A stretch of 35,984 nucleotides of DNA from Acrasis kona. Its lineage: Eukaryota; Heterolobosea; Eutetramitea; Acrasida; Acrasidae. This document shows, in pieces, positions 19,633 to 28,513 of this stretch. The translations under genes were made by a program, and so were the position numbers. The notes beneath the pieces are model-generated. The model saw only the letters and a program-made list of their open reading frames with translations. It ran no database searches and was not told the DNA's origin. The DNA is taken from positions 1 to 35,984 of the forward strand of contig JAOPGA020001890.1 in NCBI GenBank assembly GCA_026419775.2, given 5' to 3'. Each line of letters starts with the position of its first letter. The first letter of the stretch is position 1.

Positions 19633-20394
19633 TTACAGAAGAAGGAATTCATTGACTTCCTTTGATACAGGATGACCCATTATCATTCCAAGGTTCGCAA
19701 TAATTGCACACAAATAGAAAGCAATGTGATGCTTCTCTCTACTATGCCTCCATGTCTGCTGAAAAATTCCAAATGCTTTGATCCTTAAGAGCTAAACCCC
19801 TATTGTATGGAAGTTGACCCGAAAATTGTATGGAAGTCACGGATATCTGTTGTTTGTGCATGTTGACCACTCAACTACCAACTTCATAATACGTTAGATC
19901 CGGGAATGTAACTGGATGATTCGAAAAACAATTCGTGTTTCACACCAACTCCTCGTACTGATGGGTCAGGTCTTATGATTTTCAAGATTTCAAGTATGAA
20001 ATATTGGACCTTAAAGTCACCAAGAGCAACGAATCCATTCGACATGATGTCTCTAACCAAGCGTTACGACATTGAATCAAACAAAACTTACACTTGTCGG
20101 TCATCGATGTCTATGCACTTGTTTTGTAGCAATAAAAGTAGGGACCTTGCACACTTGCGGACGCTCGTGATTGATTTTTTGAAGAGAGTAGCGTTGAAAA
20201 TCAACAAGATTGTCGGCAGTCCCAATATTTGAGCCTTATGTGATATGATGGCCTTTAATGCATCCGTAAGAAGCGAATCATCCGAAGAATTAGCCTTCAG
20301 TTCAACCAGTGTACATAATACTTCGCCTAGTGTCTTGTAATCTTCATCCTACGAAAATCAAAAGCTGTTGTTAAAACATGCTTACGTTTGACAT
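19633..20394 (-). CDS. Unrecognised multi-exon gene, about 194 aa
   Basis: Reconstructed exons (minus): 20394-20386 (ATG TCA AAC), 20348-20092, 20052-19893 and 19791-19633. The first two introns (20385-20349, 37 nt; 20091-20053, 39 nt) have GTAAG donors and matching phases. The last gap (19892-19792, 101 nt) is unusual here; it could be one long intron or 46 + 49 nt around a 6-nt microexon ATATCC. The product is helical and hydrophobic, for example LLTDALKAIISHKAQILGL, SLLLLLQNKCIDI and HHIAFYLCAIIANLGMIM, which would suit an ARM/HEAT-like fold, but no family is recognised. Continuous frame through four exons is the main evidence that it is real. Confidence 0.55.
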
Positions 20395-20497
20395 TTTTTA
20401 TAAGCCTGAAAGTTTATTGGTAGTTTTATGACCCCCGTGATAATCTTCATCCTACGAAAATCAAAAGCTGTTGTTAAAACATGCTTACGTTTGACAT
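20338..20497. repeat. Exact 57-bp direct duplication, 103-bp period
   Basis: Positions 20338-20394 and 20441-20497 are identical. On the minus strand each copy carries ATGTCAAAC, a complete 37-nt intron and the start of exon 2 (GATGAAGATTA). The upstream copy runs into a short frame that stops after 20 codons. The unit thus duplicates the start codon, first exon, first intron and the beginning of exon 2. Confidence 0.95.
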
Positions 20498-20525
20498 GTG
20501 ATTGATTGTTGTAAACTTCAAAAGC

Positions 20526-20533
20526 TGACGTCA
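20526..20533. promoter_or_regulatory. TGACGTCA palindrome (CRE/ATF-type site)
   Basis: A perfect TGACGTCA lies 29 bp upstream of the distal ATG copy of the minus-strand gene. bZIP factors of the CREB/ATF type bind this sequence in other eukaryotes. Function here is inferred from position only. Confidence 0.35.
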
Positions 20534-20633
20534 TTCGCTTCAATAAATCACATTTAACGATTTATTGTATTTGAATTGTACCCCTTACAACATTCAATTT
20601 TACTCCCACCACCGTGAAATAAAAAAATAAATA

Positions 20634-20906
20634 TTATAACCAGGTTTTGCGACTGTCTTGAAGATTCTGTAAATGTAGTGGCTGCGTTTGGTTCTGTTGC
20701 TGATTCTGCTGCAACAATTCAACTATATACGGAGTGGGTTGCGGTTGGTAAACAGTGTTAGGCTGGTTCAACAAGGTCTGTAGGCCAATTTGACTCAAAA
20801 TGTTTGTTGATGAATTTAACAAATTAAAACCATTGCTGACCGGTATTTGAGTATTTAACTAAGGAATTAAATTAAGAACTGAAGGAGGAGTGGCTACTTG
20901 TGGGGG
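20634..20906 (-). pseudogene. Gln-rich coding remnant with an in-frame TAG
   Basis: From a splice-acceptor-like ATACAG the frame reads PPQVATPPSVLNLIP, then TAG at 20861-20859, then LNTQIPVSNGFNLLNSSTN and on to a Gln-rich end (VELLQQNQQQNQTQPLHLQN) stopping at 20634. A CAG-to-TAG change would explain the stop. Upstream (about 21110-20950) frame pieces such as FNRELDHLTLPV and FTEEDIKN look protein-like but are also broken by stops. It is either a decaying gene or one with splicing I have not solved. The 575 bp between here and the mitochondrial carrier gene hold nothing else clear. Confidence 0.4.
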
Positions 20907-21209
20907 CTGTATGATATTTTTTAAATTTTCTGTTATTTTTCGAATTATATTTTACCTCGCTTATCTGTGGTCTAAAAATTCAATTCGATCTATTAATTTT
21001 TTATGTCTTCCTCAGTAAACTACACTGGTAGTGTCAGATGGTCCAATTCCCTATTGAATAGAGTTTAATTCCGTTCGCATAAACGTTGAAGTTTTTGCAT
21101 GTACTCTTGCTATCGCATGTTTATTTTCGCTTTTTTATTGTTTGGTGTTGAGCTATGCGACCAAGTTTGTTCGCGTTGTGGTTGACCTTTTAGAATTTGT
21201 TGATCTGAC

Positions 21210-22698
21210 ATGACAGAGGAGGAAAAGCAGGAACAAGAGCTCAAGTTGTTATTCGATGCATTGGACACGAACAAGGACAAGAAACTCATGTAAATAACCA
21301 ACAAAAAATACTTACCTTTTAGCCCAGAAGAAGTACGCACATATCTAAAAACTTTAAAGCTCCCATGTACAAATACTCACGTTAAGAACATCATGGATGC
21401 AGTTGATCTAGATCACGATGGCTTTATTACATTCGAAGAACTCAAGGCATTCGCCTCTCGAAACACCAAAGACCTACGTAAACTCTTTGATGAGATTGAT
21501 ACAAACAAAGACGGCAAACTAACCATCGACGAAGTCCGTGAGGCACTTCCCAGGCTCCACATTCATCCCTACACTCAAGACCAACTTGCAAGAATGATGA
21601 AACAGGTTGATAAAGATTTGGACGGAACAATCAGTTTTGACGAATGGAGGACGCTCTTGTGTCTGATACCGGCGTCCAACATTGAGGTTCTGTTCCAATA
21701 CTGGCAAGAGGTTTGTTTTCGTTCGAATCATTCTTGACAATCAGGCAGCAGTCATCGACGACACTCCAGAAGGCCTCATGTTGGCAACATCCATGCCGCT
21801 AGCACCATCGACGACGCCATTTATGGATTCCATCAAAGTGTTTGCTGCAGGAGGAATTAGCGGAGCAGCATCAAGAACGATCACCGCACCTCTAGAAAGA
21901 CTCAAGATCATGTACCAAGTGTCCACAGAAAAACCACCCTCCGTGATACGTGGACTGGAACAAATGTACAGAAACGATGGAATCAGTGGACTATTCCGCG
22001 GCAATCTCACCAACGTTCTCAAAGTAGTTCCGGAAAAATCGCTCAAGTTCCTTTCGTTTGAATTCTCCAAAAATCTATTGACAATGACCGCGAGCCAAGC
22101 AGATCAAGAATTAAGTGCCACCAAGTTATTCGTCGCTGGTTCCATGAGCGGAGTCATCACGCACACCATCACGTTCCCCATGGAAGTGATTCGAACCAGG
22201 TTAAGCGTCGCTCCGAAATCACACTATGCTGGAATCGTGGATTGCGCAAGAAAGATTGCCGTCGCCGAGGGTCGCGTGCGTCCCTTCTTTAGAGGATTGA
22301 GCGCCTCTCTGGTCAGCACCATTCCATACAGCGGAATAAACCTGATGAGTTACGAATTGATGAAGAAGGCATTATACGCTGCCAGCGGCGACAAGGATCC
22401 CACCATTGCTAGTTTGATGGTGGTGGGCAGCGCATCCAACACGGCCAGTCAAATGTTCTTTTATCCTCTCACCGTGGCAAAGAGCAGGATCATCATGCAG
22501 GGCCATGACCACAGTCAAAAGAAGGGATTGGTCGCCGTGTTGAGCGATATTTACAAGGTAGAGGGAACGAGAGGATTGTTCAAGGGATTCGTTCCTCAAT
22601 TGTTGAAATCTGCACCTAGTCACGCCATCATGTTTGGCGTATACGAGCAGTGTAAGAGGTGGTTTGGACTCAAGGACAGCCATCATAAAAAGCATTAA
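21210..22698 (+). CDS. EF-hand mitochondrial carrier (SCaMC, ATP-Mg/Pi type)
   Basis: Exons 21210-21289, 21323-21710 and 21745-22698, with introns of 33 and 34 nt (donors GTAAAT and GTTTGT), giving 473 aa. The N-terminus holds four EF-hand loops: DTNKDKKLIPEE (19-30, Lys instead of Gly at loop position 6), DLDHDGFITFEE (55-66), DTNKDGKLTIDE (86-97) and DKDLDGTISFDE (123-134). Three SLC25 repeats follow, with APLERLKIMYQ, FPMEVIRTRL and YPLTVAKSRI as the odd-helix signatures; the third has Thr where Asp/Glu is usual. SCaMC carriers exchange ATP-Mg for phosphate across the inner mitochondrial membrane under cytosolic Ca2+ control. The first EF-hand only becomes complete after splicing. Confidence 0.93.
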
Positions 22699-22711
22699 GT
22701 TTATTATCTTG

Positions 22712-23182
22712 TTAGTATAGTTCCAAATCATAGTAGAGCACTCTTGATGATGGGCACTCTGCTAGATTGAGGATTGCATACCTGTAGTTCCTCCTTTGAA
22801 CGACTGCAATCTTTCTTTCGTCGAAGCTGCTTTTGATTTTCAAGTAGACGCTTCTTGGGTTGGCGCTTTGTGTGGAGCCGTATACTCGATCCCGAGACGA
22901 AGGTTTGTTTTTGTACAGGTAGAGCGTTTCGTTGTCTACGACGTCGCCTTTTCCTTCCAGTAGCTTAATGTCGAGGAGCGACAGGAATCCTGCGACGTTT
23001 TCTGATATCCTTTGTCTGTAGTTATCTTCAGGCTGTCTTTGATCAGAACATAGTTGGTTCAATGCTCCAGGTCTTCTGTATTCTTGAACAGGTCTTCTAT
23101 TTGGTATGCTGCTGTATTGATGCACTCTGGTTGCGGCGAACGCTGCAAAAGCAACTGAGAGAAGAATGATGAACCTTAACAT
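22712..23182 (-). CDS. Secreted hypothetical protein, 156 aa
   Basis: It begins with a clear signal peptide (MLRFIILLSVAFAAFA, cleavage likely near residue 17-20). The mature part is basic and polar, with only two Cys, and ends in a tyrosine-rich stretch (SSRVLYYDLELY). No family recognised. The fold could be cystatin-like from its size and secretion, but I cannot see the QxVxG motif, so this is not claimed. Its stop is 13 bp from the carrier gene stop (convergent). Confidence 0.7.
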   Translation of the reverse strand: MLRFIILLSVAFAAFAATRVHQYSSIPNRRPVQEYRRPGALNQLCSDQRQPEDNYRQRISENVAGFLSLLDIKLLEGKGDVVDNETLYLYKNKPSSRDRVYGSTQSANPRSVYLKIKSSFDERKIAVVQRRNYRYAILNLAECPSSRVLYYDLELY

Positions 23183-23322
23183 TACGCCAAATATTCAAGT
23201 TTTGCTTTGATTTTTATGGTCATGATGTGTACTAATAATAGCATTACAAAATTGATAGATCATGATTGTGATTCTGATATAGTCAATGAACAATTGATGT
23301 AAAAAGTATCTTTCTATGTAAC

Positions 23323-23407
23323 TCCGTTATAGTCTAGGTGGTCTTCTGAATCATTAGGATGAGCGGCTTTCACCCGCTAGACCCGGGTTCGAGTCCCGGT
23401 AACGGAG
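23323..23407 (+). tRNA. tRNA-Glu(TTC) with a 12-nt D-loop insertion
   Basis: All stems pair: acceptor TCCGTTA/TAACGGA, D-stem GTCT/GGAT (with G-T wobbles), anticodon stem AGCGG/CCGCT around CTTTCAC (anticodon TTC), and T-stem CCGGG/CCCGG with loop TTCGAGT. The discriminator is G23407. The gene is 85 nt because the D-loop is 21 nt rather than about 9; an extra CTTCTGAATCAT sits after AGGTGGT. Removing it gives a textbook 73-nt tRNA-Glu. The A box (TAGTCTAGGTGG) lies just before the insertion and the B box (GGTTCGAGTCC) is intact. There is no intron at the usual 37/38 site. Confidence 0.93.
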
Positions 23408-23409
23408 AC

Positions 23410-23414
23410 TTTTT
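23410..23414 (+). terminator. Pol III T5 terminator
   Basis: TTTTT begins 3 nt after the tRNA discriminator base, the normal place and form for RNA polymerase III termination. With the intact internal boxes, this argues that the tRNA gene is still transcribed. Confidence 0.8.
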
Positions 23415-23904
23415 AAAATGTTGAACAATACCTATGTAATTTATTACCCAAAATCCAGGATGACGATGGATGTTCCTCTATGATGAACGTGATAACGAGC
23501 TCAAGTGGTATTGTTTTTACCCTTGTCGCTCATAGATGATCGCTACATGCTTGTAATTGTGGAACTACATGGAAAGAACTTGATAATCAGTCTAGATGAT
23601 AAACTCCGTGCGCTGTTGGTCTGATTGAGTAATTGGTTCCTCCTCTTAGGACTCTTTATCAAAAATATCCCACTTGAAAAAATATTTTTGACCTGATGCC
23701 AAACTGATGACTTGAAGCAGTCTATTTTGACGTCCTTTACAATGATCAGCACTATTATAAGAATTTATGACATGATGTGTGGCTATAGCGAGTCAATTAC
23801 ATTAGTCCGAGGAATCCTAGCTAGACTATTTAAAGTACGTGTGTTACACACATGCGATCCACACAATCAAAAACAAAACACAACATGACTGGTCTCATCC
23901 GTTG
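23415..23904. other. Intergenic, nothing recognised
   Basis: No coding frame or repeat is supported. A TATTTAAAG box near 23828 may belong to the Thr-rich gene that follows. Confidence 0.45.
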
Positions 23905-24315
23905 ATGATGACACTGCTACTCTTATGGCCATTGCTACCACTTTGCTCCTACAAGTCTTACCAGTTAGTACGTAGAACGTAAGGTCTCACGACCTGTAAT
24001 ATCGTTCAGTGGAAAACTAGTAATCGATCCCACTGCTACATCAAGACCAAAACGAGTCGCACATTTGAAATCAAACGACTCGCACCTGTTGAGGTACCAC
24101 CATTAGCTCAGGTATCGCCTGCCATCACTACCTGTCAAGAAATTTCTCTCAAGCACATGGACGTTCTACATTCGATAAGTACCAGTCATTCCACCTTCAA
24201 TCACACGACTGCCCCAATAACCACTGAAGCACCAACGACATCACCCTACCATAACTTCTACCTTCAACTTGATACCAACACTAACTACAACCGCTCCACC
24301 AACCACAACACCTAG
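23905..24315 (+). CDS. Thr-rich secreted protein, possibly decayed at its 3' end
   Basis: Exon 1 (23905-23967) encodes a signal peptide, MMTLLLLWPLLPLCSYKS. A 42-nt intron (GTACGT...GTTCAG) follows, then an exon from 24010 in frame to TAG 24313-24315, total about 122 aa. The body has two Cys and a Thr-rich stretch (HTTAPITTEAPTTSP). After about 24240 a +1 frame continues the mucin-like composition better (TLTTTAPPTTTPRHL), which suggests a one-base indel in this copy or in the assembly. A short upstream ATG at 23885 makes a 6-codon frame. No family recognised; a cell-surface or extracellular role is inferred. Confidence 0.5.
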
Positions 24316-24964
24316 ACATTTATGAAAAACATTACGACCTCAATTCACATACTCTCGCGAGACTATATTTAACTATCACTTTCAGCGACATTCACACCTT
24401 TGACAACCTTGCCAAAATACTACTTTTATCCCCCGAGAATCTTGCACGTAAAGCAAGCTGCCAAACATAAAGACTTTTGATGATGTTATCTCGATGCTCA
24501 ATAAATCATTTGATTGATAAATTAATGTACTTTAATATCCACATAAAATGTCTCTAACTACCACATGTAAGCATAATATGCAGATTACATAAGACATTGA
24601 TGTAACTACCAGCAATTTATAATGAGATTATTACGCAATGCATACTGAGAAAGTAAATTTACAATCACTCTTTAACTCTTCGATTTGCTCCGGGATTAAA
24701 CTTGTGTTCTTTAATCATGTTCAGTGATCCACTTGAAGTTGTGGTGGCTGTGGTGCGGTGGAGATATCTTGGGGTGACTGTCAATTACGTAGTGTGTGGA
24801 GAATTTTATACGCCAGCATTAGTGTATTGAAATGCCGCTCAGGAGTCTACATTTAGGAAAAACAAGTGGTTTTTATTATAATAAACGTCGTGTAATAAAT
24901 TTCTAATGTCGAACGGATCAACAATCAACATGATATTATCGCTTGCTGAGGCATAACTTTAATT
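24316..24964. other. Intergenic, weak coding-like fragments only
   Basis: On the minus strand around 24780-24660 a fragment (RTTATTTSSGSLNMIK) looks protein-like, but I could not connect it to a start or splice sites. Nothing else was seen. Confidence 0.35.
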
Positions 24965-26302
24965 TCACAGAATCACTTCTGATACATCTAAATATTGAAT
25001 TCTGGTTCCTTCTCTACGTCTACCAGAGATAACATATGAATGCACTGCACCTTGATATGTTAAGATATAAATTCTAAATTTAGGAAGGCTAATGGAGTCG
25101 TCTTGGTTGATCTTCTCATAACAAAAACTATTGATCGGATCATAAGACATAAGGTCAGTATCTTGGCGCTCTGGCAAGTATTTCTCGGGAACCAACCTGT
25201 ACGATCCCGCTACATTTCTGACAATTCGTAACAAAACAACTTTCACATCACTTTGTGACGCAACCAACACAAGAGACAATTCCGGAATGACCTCCACCAA
25301 ACACAACCTCGAAAAGATTTTAAAAACAGGTGGAATCATCGTGTTACAGGGATCCATGTAGATACCATGCAACGTCGTCATGGTGGTGCCATCTATCAGA
25401 AACAAATGATATCTGGAAGCCGCCACAATTAATTCCCCTTTCGGGAACATTTCTTTATCGGAATCTTCACCTTCTTCCTCTTCAATCGTGAAACAATAAG
25501 AACGTCTACTACCAAGAATTTTATTCATACTCGAAGGACTCAAAGTCGAACAAGAGTCATCCGTCATGTTGAAGATGTATTTTGAATGTATCCATTTTAC
25601 ACTCCACATCCACTCCTCATGTCCAACTTCAACCGGTTGGCTCCAAGTGGAGATGCATTTCTTGGTAGGCAAGTGCCATAATTTCAAATTACAATCTATG
25701 CTACAAGAGGCTACGTATTGTCCGCAGGATGAGATATCAATACAAGGCACGTTATGTTCGTGACCGGAGAGAATAAAAGGTCGGTCTGAACTATTCTGTG
25801 CTATGGGAGTACATTTCAGAGTGAATGCATTCGAACCTGTTATGAGCAATCCTAATTGCTTCGAAAAGCAGGTGGACCATGTTGATTCCTCGTCAGAGTT
25901 GAATTTGAGAGGTTTGAAAGTGCCGTTGCTTTTTACGTACATGTTGGTGAGCCCGTACTCGCCCACAACAATAAGGGCTTTTTCGTTATCATTCATGGTG
26001 ACCGCACGTATAAAGTGTGCTTCGCCGTCGAGTTTGATGGTGGTGCGGCTGCGAAAATTACTGCCGAGTAGGTTGTAGCAAAATATCTTATCGTCTTCGG
26101 CAATAAATAGCGTTTCATCTATACATGCTATGAAATTCAACCCTCCAAGTTTAGGTTGATGTCCGACGATCTTTGCCTCTTGAAAGTATTTGCGCGTCTC
26201 AACGGGATTATAACTTCTTATGGTGGGTTTTTGTGGGGTTATGTTTGACAACAACAAGATTGGATCGTGAAGTGATTCTTGGTCAATGTATTGATCATCC
26301 AT
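24965..26302 (-). CDS. WD40-repeat protein, Crt10-like possibility
   Basis: From ATG 26302 the product is 445 aa (MDDQYIDQESLHDP). The frame is open upstream to 26392 with a hydrophobic lead, but that would leave 7 bp after the preceding gene, so the internal ATG is preferred. A clear WD40 unit is GHEHNVPCIDISSCGQY followed by VASCSIDCNLKLWHL. Other blades are more divergent. An acidic loop (EEEEGEDSDKE) interrupts the propeller. The C-terminal YILTYQGAVHSYVI blade and the overall layout recall the Crt10 family, fungal regulators of ribonucleotide reductase genes, but this is uncertain. Confidence 0.7.
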   Translation of the reverse strand: MDDQYIDQESLHDPILLLSNITPQKPTIRSYNPVETRKYFQEAKIVGHQPKLGGLNFIACIDETLFIAEDDKIFCYNLLGSNFRSRTTIKLDGEAHFIRAVTMNDNEKALIVVGEYGLTNMYVKSNGTFKPLKFNSDEESTWSTCFSKQLGLLITGSNAFTLKCTPIAQNSSDRPFILSGHEHNVPCIDISSCGQYVASCSIDCNLKLWHLPTKKCISTWSQPVEVGHEEWMWSVKWIHSKYIFNMTDDSCSTLSPSSMNKILGSRRSYCFTIEEEEGEDSDKEMFPKGELIVAASRYHLFLIDGTTMTTLHGIYMDPCNTMIPPVFKIFSRLCLVEVIPELSLVLVASQSDVKVVLLRIVRNVAGSYRLVPEKYLPERQDTDLMSYDPINSFCYEKINQDDSISLPKFRIYILTYQGAVHSYVISGRRREGTRIQYLDVSEVIL

Positions 26303-26399
26303 TATTTTTTGTAAATTTTCTACACAATCAACCTGAAAAACAGAACGGACAGCATTTGGAATAATGATCAAAAAATGGATAACTAGAATCACAAAATCT

Positions 26400-28211
26400 T
26401 TATATCTGCTTCTTTAAAAGATGGAACATACCAACAATAGCAAGAGGTACGATAATATAACACAACAACAAATAAAAAATAGTTACGAAAAATCCTCTAC
26501 CAGGATACCAAAGATACAAGAATACAATTAAATTAAGACTCCTCACAAATAATCTCTTCCAACTATTCTTTTCCTTGCTCTTCTCTTCCTCCTCTTTATT
26601 TCTCATCATTTCCTCTTGCTCCTCTCTCTTCCGTCTTGATTCATTCAGCAACCTCTCTCTCTCCTCATCCAACTCTTTCTTTTGTTTTATTTTTTCTCTT
26701 CTCATCCTTTCCTTTTCATCCGATTCTTCTTGTTTAGTGGCAGCTCTTGTGTGACGATATTGATAATTATTGTTTTCTTGGTCAGAGTCATAACCCGATT
26801 GTAAATTCTGATGCGAATACGAATGTAACATGTAACAACATTGGTCGTCATCTTCTCTAATGTTACATGCGCCGCTCATTGTTATCAACATGAACATGAG
26901 TCGTTTATTTGACATGATGATGCGATTGGTTCCGAATAATTCTTCGTGAATGTTCGATAACGTTGCATCGGTGATGGTCAATACGTGTGGCGTTGGATTG
27001 CTCATGTCCTTTCTACAATGTGTGATGGGTAATGCATTTTTTGAATTTTTTTCGGTGAGTGCTCTGGGTGATTGGTCGCTGTTAATGTTGTTCATTTTGA
27101 ATTGAATGTCGTGACTGTACCAGACTTCATCTCCGCTCCACGCGCCGAATAGATTCGATAAGCTTACGTACGTGAAAACAATGTCCATGGAATTACCCGC
27201 TTGGAATGGAGAGTAGTGACGTACGTGTATGGTGATGGTATCAAGGTCTCCATCTTCTCCTCTTTCTTCTTCCAGTTGGTAAATGTATGTTCCGTCCATG
27301 ATGTGTTCGTGGTAGTTGTTGTATTTTTGTATTTGCGAAACATCATTTGATTTGAAAAGCGATAGATAGTGTCCATTGTACTCTAATACGTACTTGAGTA
27401 GGTGATGTTTGATTTGATTAATGTTCGTTTTTGACCTTTCGTGTGTGAAGCACTCTGCATCACGTTGTTGTATTTGAATGTCCGTTTCCATCACCTTCAG
27501 TCGGTGCTTCAAGTACATCTCCCAATGCTTTGCAATGACTTTGGAGTCCTTCAGGTGATCTTTGCTGCTCTTGTCCACTAAATTAAATGTTTTGTAACAG
27601 AAGGAAATTAGATCATCTCTTGGTACCGTTTTGCTTTGTTTGGTAATTTCTTCTAACCTTTGCTTTGCGACAGCAATTTCTTCAATTTGTGGAAGAGGCT
27701 TAAACAATGACCTGTAGTGAGTGATGTCGTATTCTTGGTTGAGGACAACTATGATTTTGGGTCTATTCCGGTTTTCTGCAAGGTCTACTAACTCTTTGTA
27801 CTGGGAGATGGGGATCGTGGGTTGAATCTGTATGATTCCAAAATACAACTTGAAGATTCCTCTATTGAGCTTGTACATCTGTTCCACAGCTCTATATAGC
27901 ATGGATCCTGTATCCTCTAAGTCCACCTTATAATCATACTTCTCTAATTCCAGCTTCCATGGCTTCTTCGAATTGGGAGGGTTGGGTGGTGTGTAAGGGT
28001 GGATTGAAACTTCTATATCTTTGCCAAACCATACTTCATCATAGTCAGGATCCACTCTATTAATGTAGGCGTCAAATTTATTGTTTGACATGACTAGCTC
28101 ACTAAAGCTTCTTCTGACCACCTTTGCTGGCTTTTGTCCTTTTCTTGAGACATGATCTCTGTGATATTGTTCTACTGTTATAGAGGGGATCGAAGTTGGT
28201 GTGTTGAACAT
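26400..28211 (-). CDS. Large hypothetical protein with coiled coil and C-terminal membrane anchor
   Basis: Intronless, 603 aa, no family recognised. Residues 1-480 form a globular region (VDPDYDEVWFGKDIEVSIHP, then SMDIVFTYVSLSNLFGAWSGDEVWY). The two 'DEVW[FY]' segments might reflect an internal repeat. About 485-550 is an E/K/R-rich predicted coiled coil (DEERERLLNESRRKREEQ). Two hydrophobic helices close the protein (RSLNLIVFLYLWYPG and VTIFYLLLCYIIVPLAIVG), so it should sit on a membrane with most of its mass in the cytosol. Its start is 302 bp from the divergent ABCG gene. Confidence 0.65.
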   Translation of the reverse strand: MFNTPTSIPSITVEQYHRDHVSRKGQKPAKVVRRSFSELVMSNNKFDAYINRVDPDYDEVWFGKDIEVSIHPYTPPNPPNSKKPWKLELEKYDYKVDLEDTGSMLYRAVEQMYKLNRGIFKLYFGIIQIQPTIPISQYKELVDLAENRNRPKIIVVLNQEYDITHYRSLFKPLPQIEEIAVAKQRLEEITKQSKTVPRDDLISFCYKTFNLVDKSSKDHLKDSKVIAKHWEMYLKHRLKVMETDIQIQQRDAECFTHERSKTNINQIKHHLLKYVLEYNGHYLSLFKSNDVSQIQKYNNYHEHIMDGTYIYQLEEERGEDGDLDTITIHVRHYSPFQAGNSMDIVFTYVSLSNLFGAWSGDEVWYSHDIQFKMNNINSDQSPRALTEKNSKNALPITHCRKDMSNPTPHVLTITDATLSNIHEELFGTNRIIMSNKRLMFMLITMSGACNIREDDDQCCYMLHSYSHQNLQSGYDSDQENNNYQYRHTRAATKQEESDEKERMRREKIKQKKELDEERERLLNESRRKREEQEEMMRNKEEEEKSKEKNSWKRLFVRSLNLIVFLYLWYPGRGFFVTIFYLLLCYIIVPLAIVGMFHLLKKQI

Positions 28212-28513
28212 TCTGGAACTATTTCAATAACCGTTGTAAGAGTAAATCACAGGTAATTCACAAACACCTACTAAATGACACCATCATAACATCCACCACA
28301 TTATAGTTGAGACAACATGCACAAGATTGGTACTCTTTGGATTGATATCGGTAATTAAAACTATCAGAGGGATTATATCGTCTCGTTATAATAGACCAGG
28401 TTTTGTAGATGATCCTTAAAAGTATCACCGATAAAATCCCTAAAAAAGGAAAATGCAACAAACTGGGATGAAGTTTGACAGAATATTTCGACACCAAACT
28501 TGTGAAAGGACGA
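28212..28513. other. Divergent promoter region
   Basis: It lies between the starts of the 603-aa gene and the ABCG gene. The ABCG frame is open back to 28472 without an ATG. An out-of-frame ATG at 28453 could be an upstream ORF or part of an unsolved 5' exon. Nothing else was recognised. Confidence 0.4.

Noticed and set aside
24660..24790. Thr-rich minus-strand coding fragment
   Set aside because: No start, donor or acceptor could be linked, and a second frame is equally open.
26303..26392. Hydrophobic N-terminal extension of the WD40 gene as a signal anchor
   Set aside because: It would start 7 bp after the upstream gene, and a CAG acceptor-like site precedes the internal ATG. A cytosolic propeller start at 26302 is more plausible.
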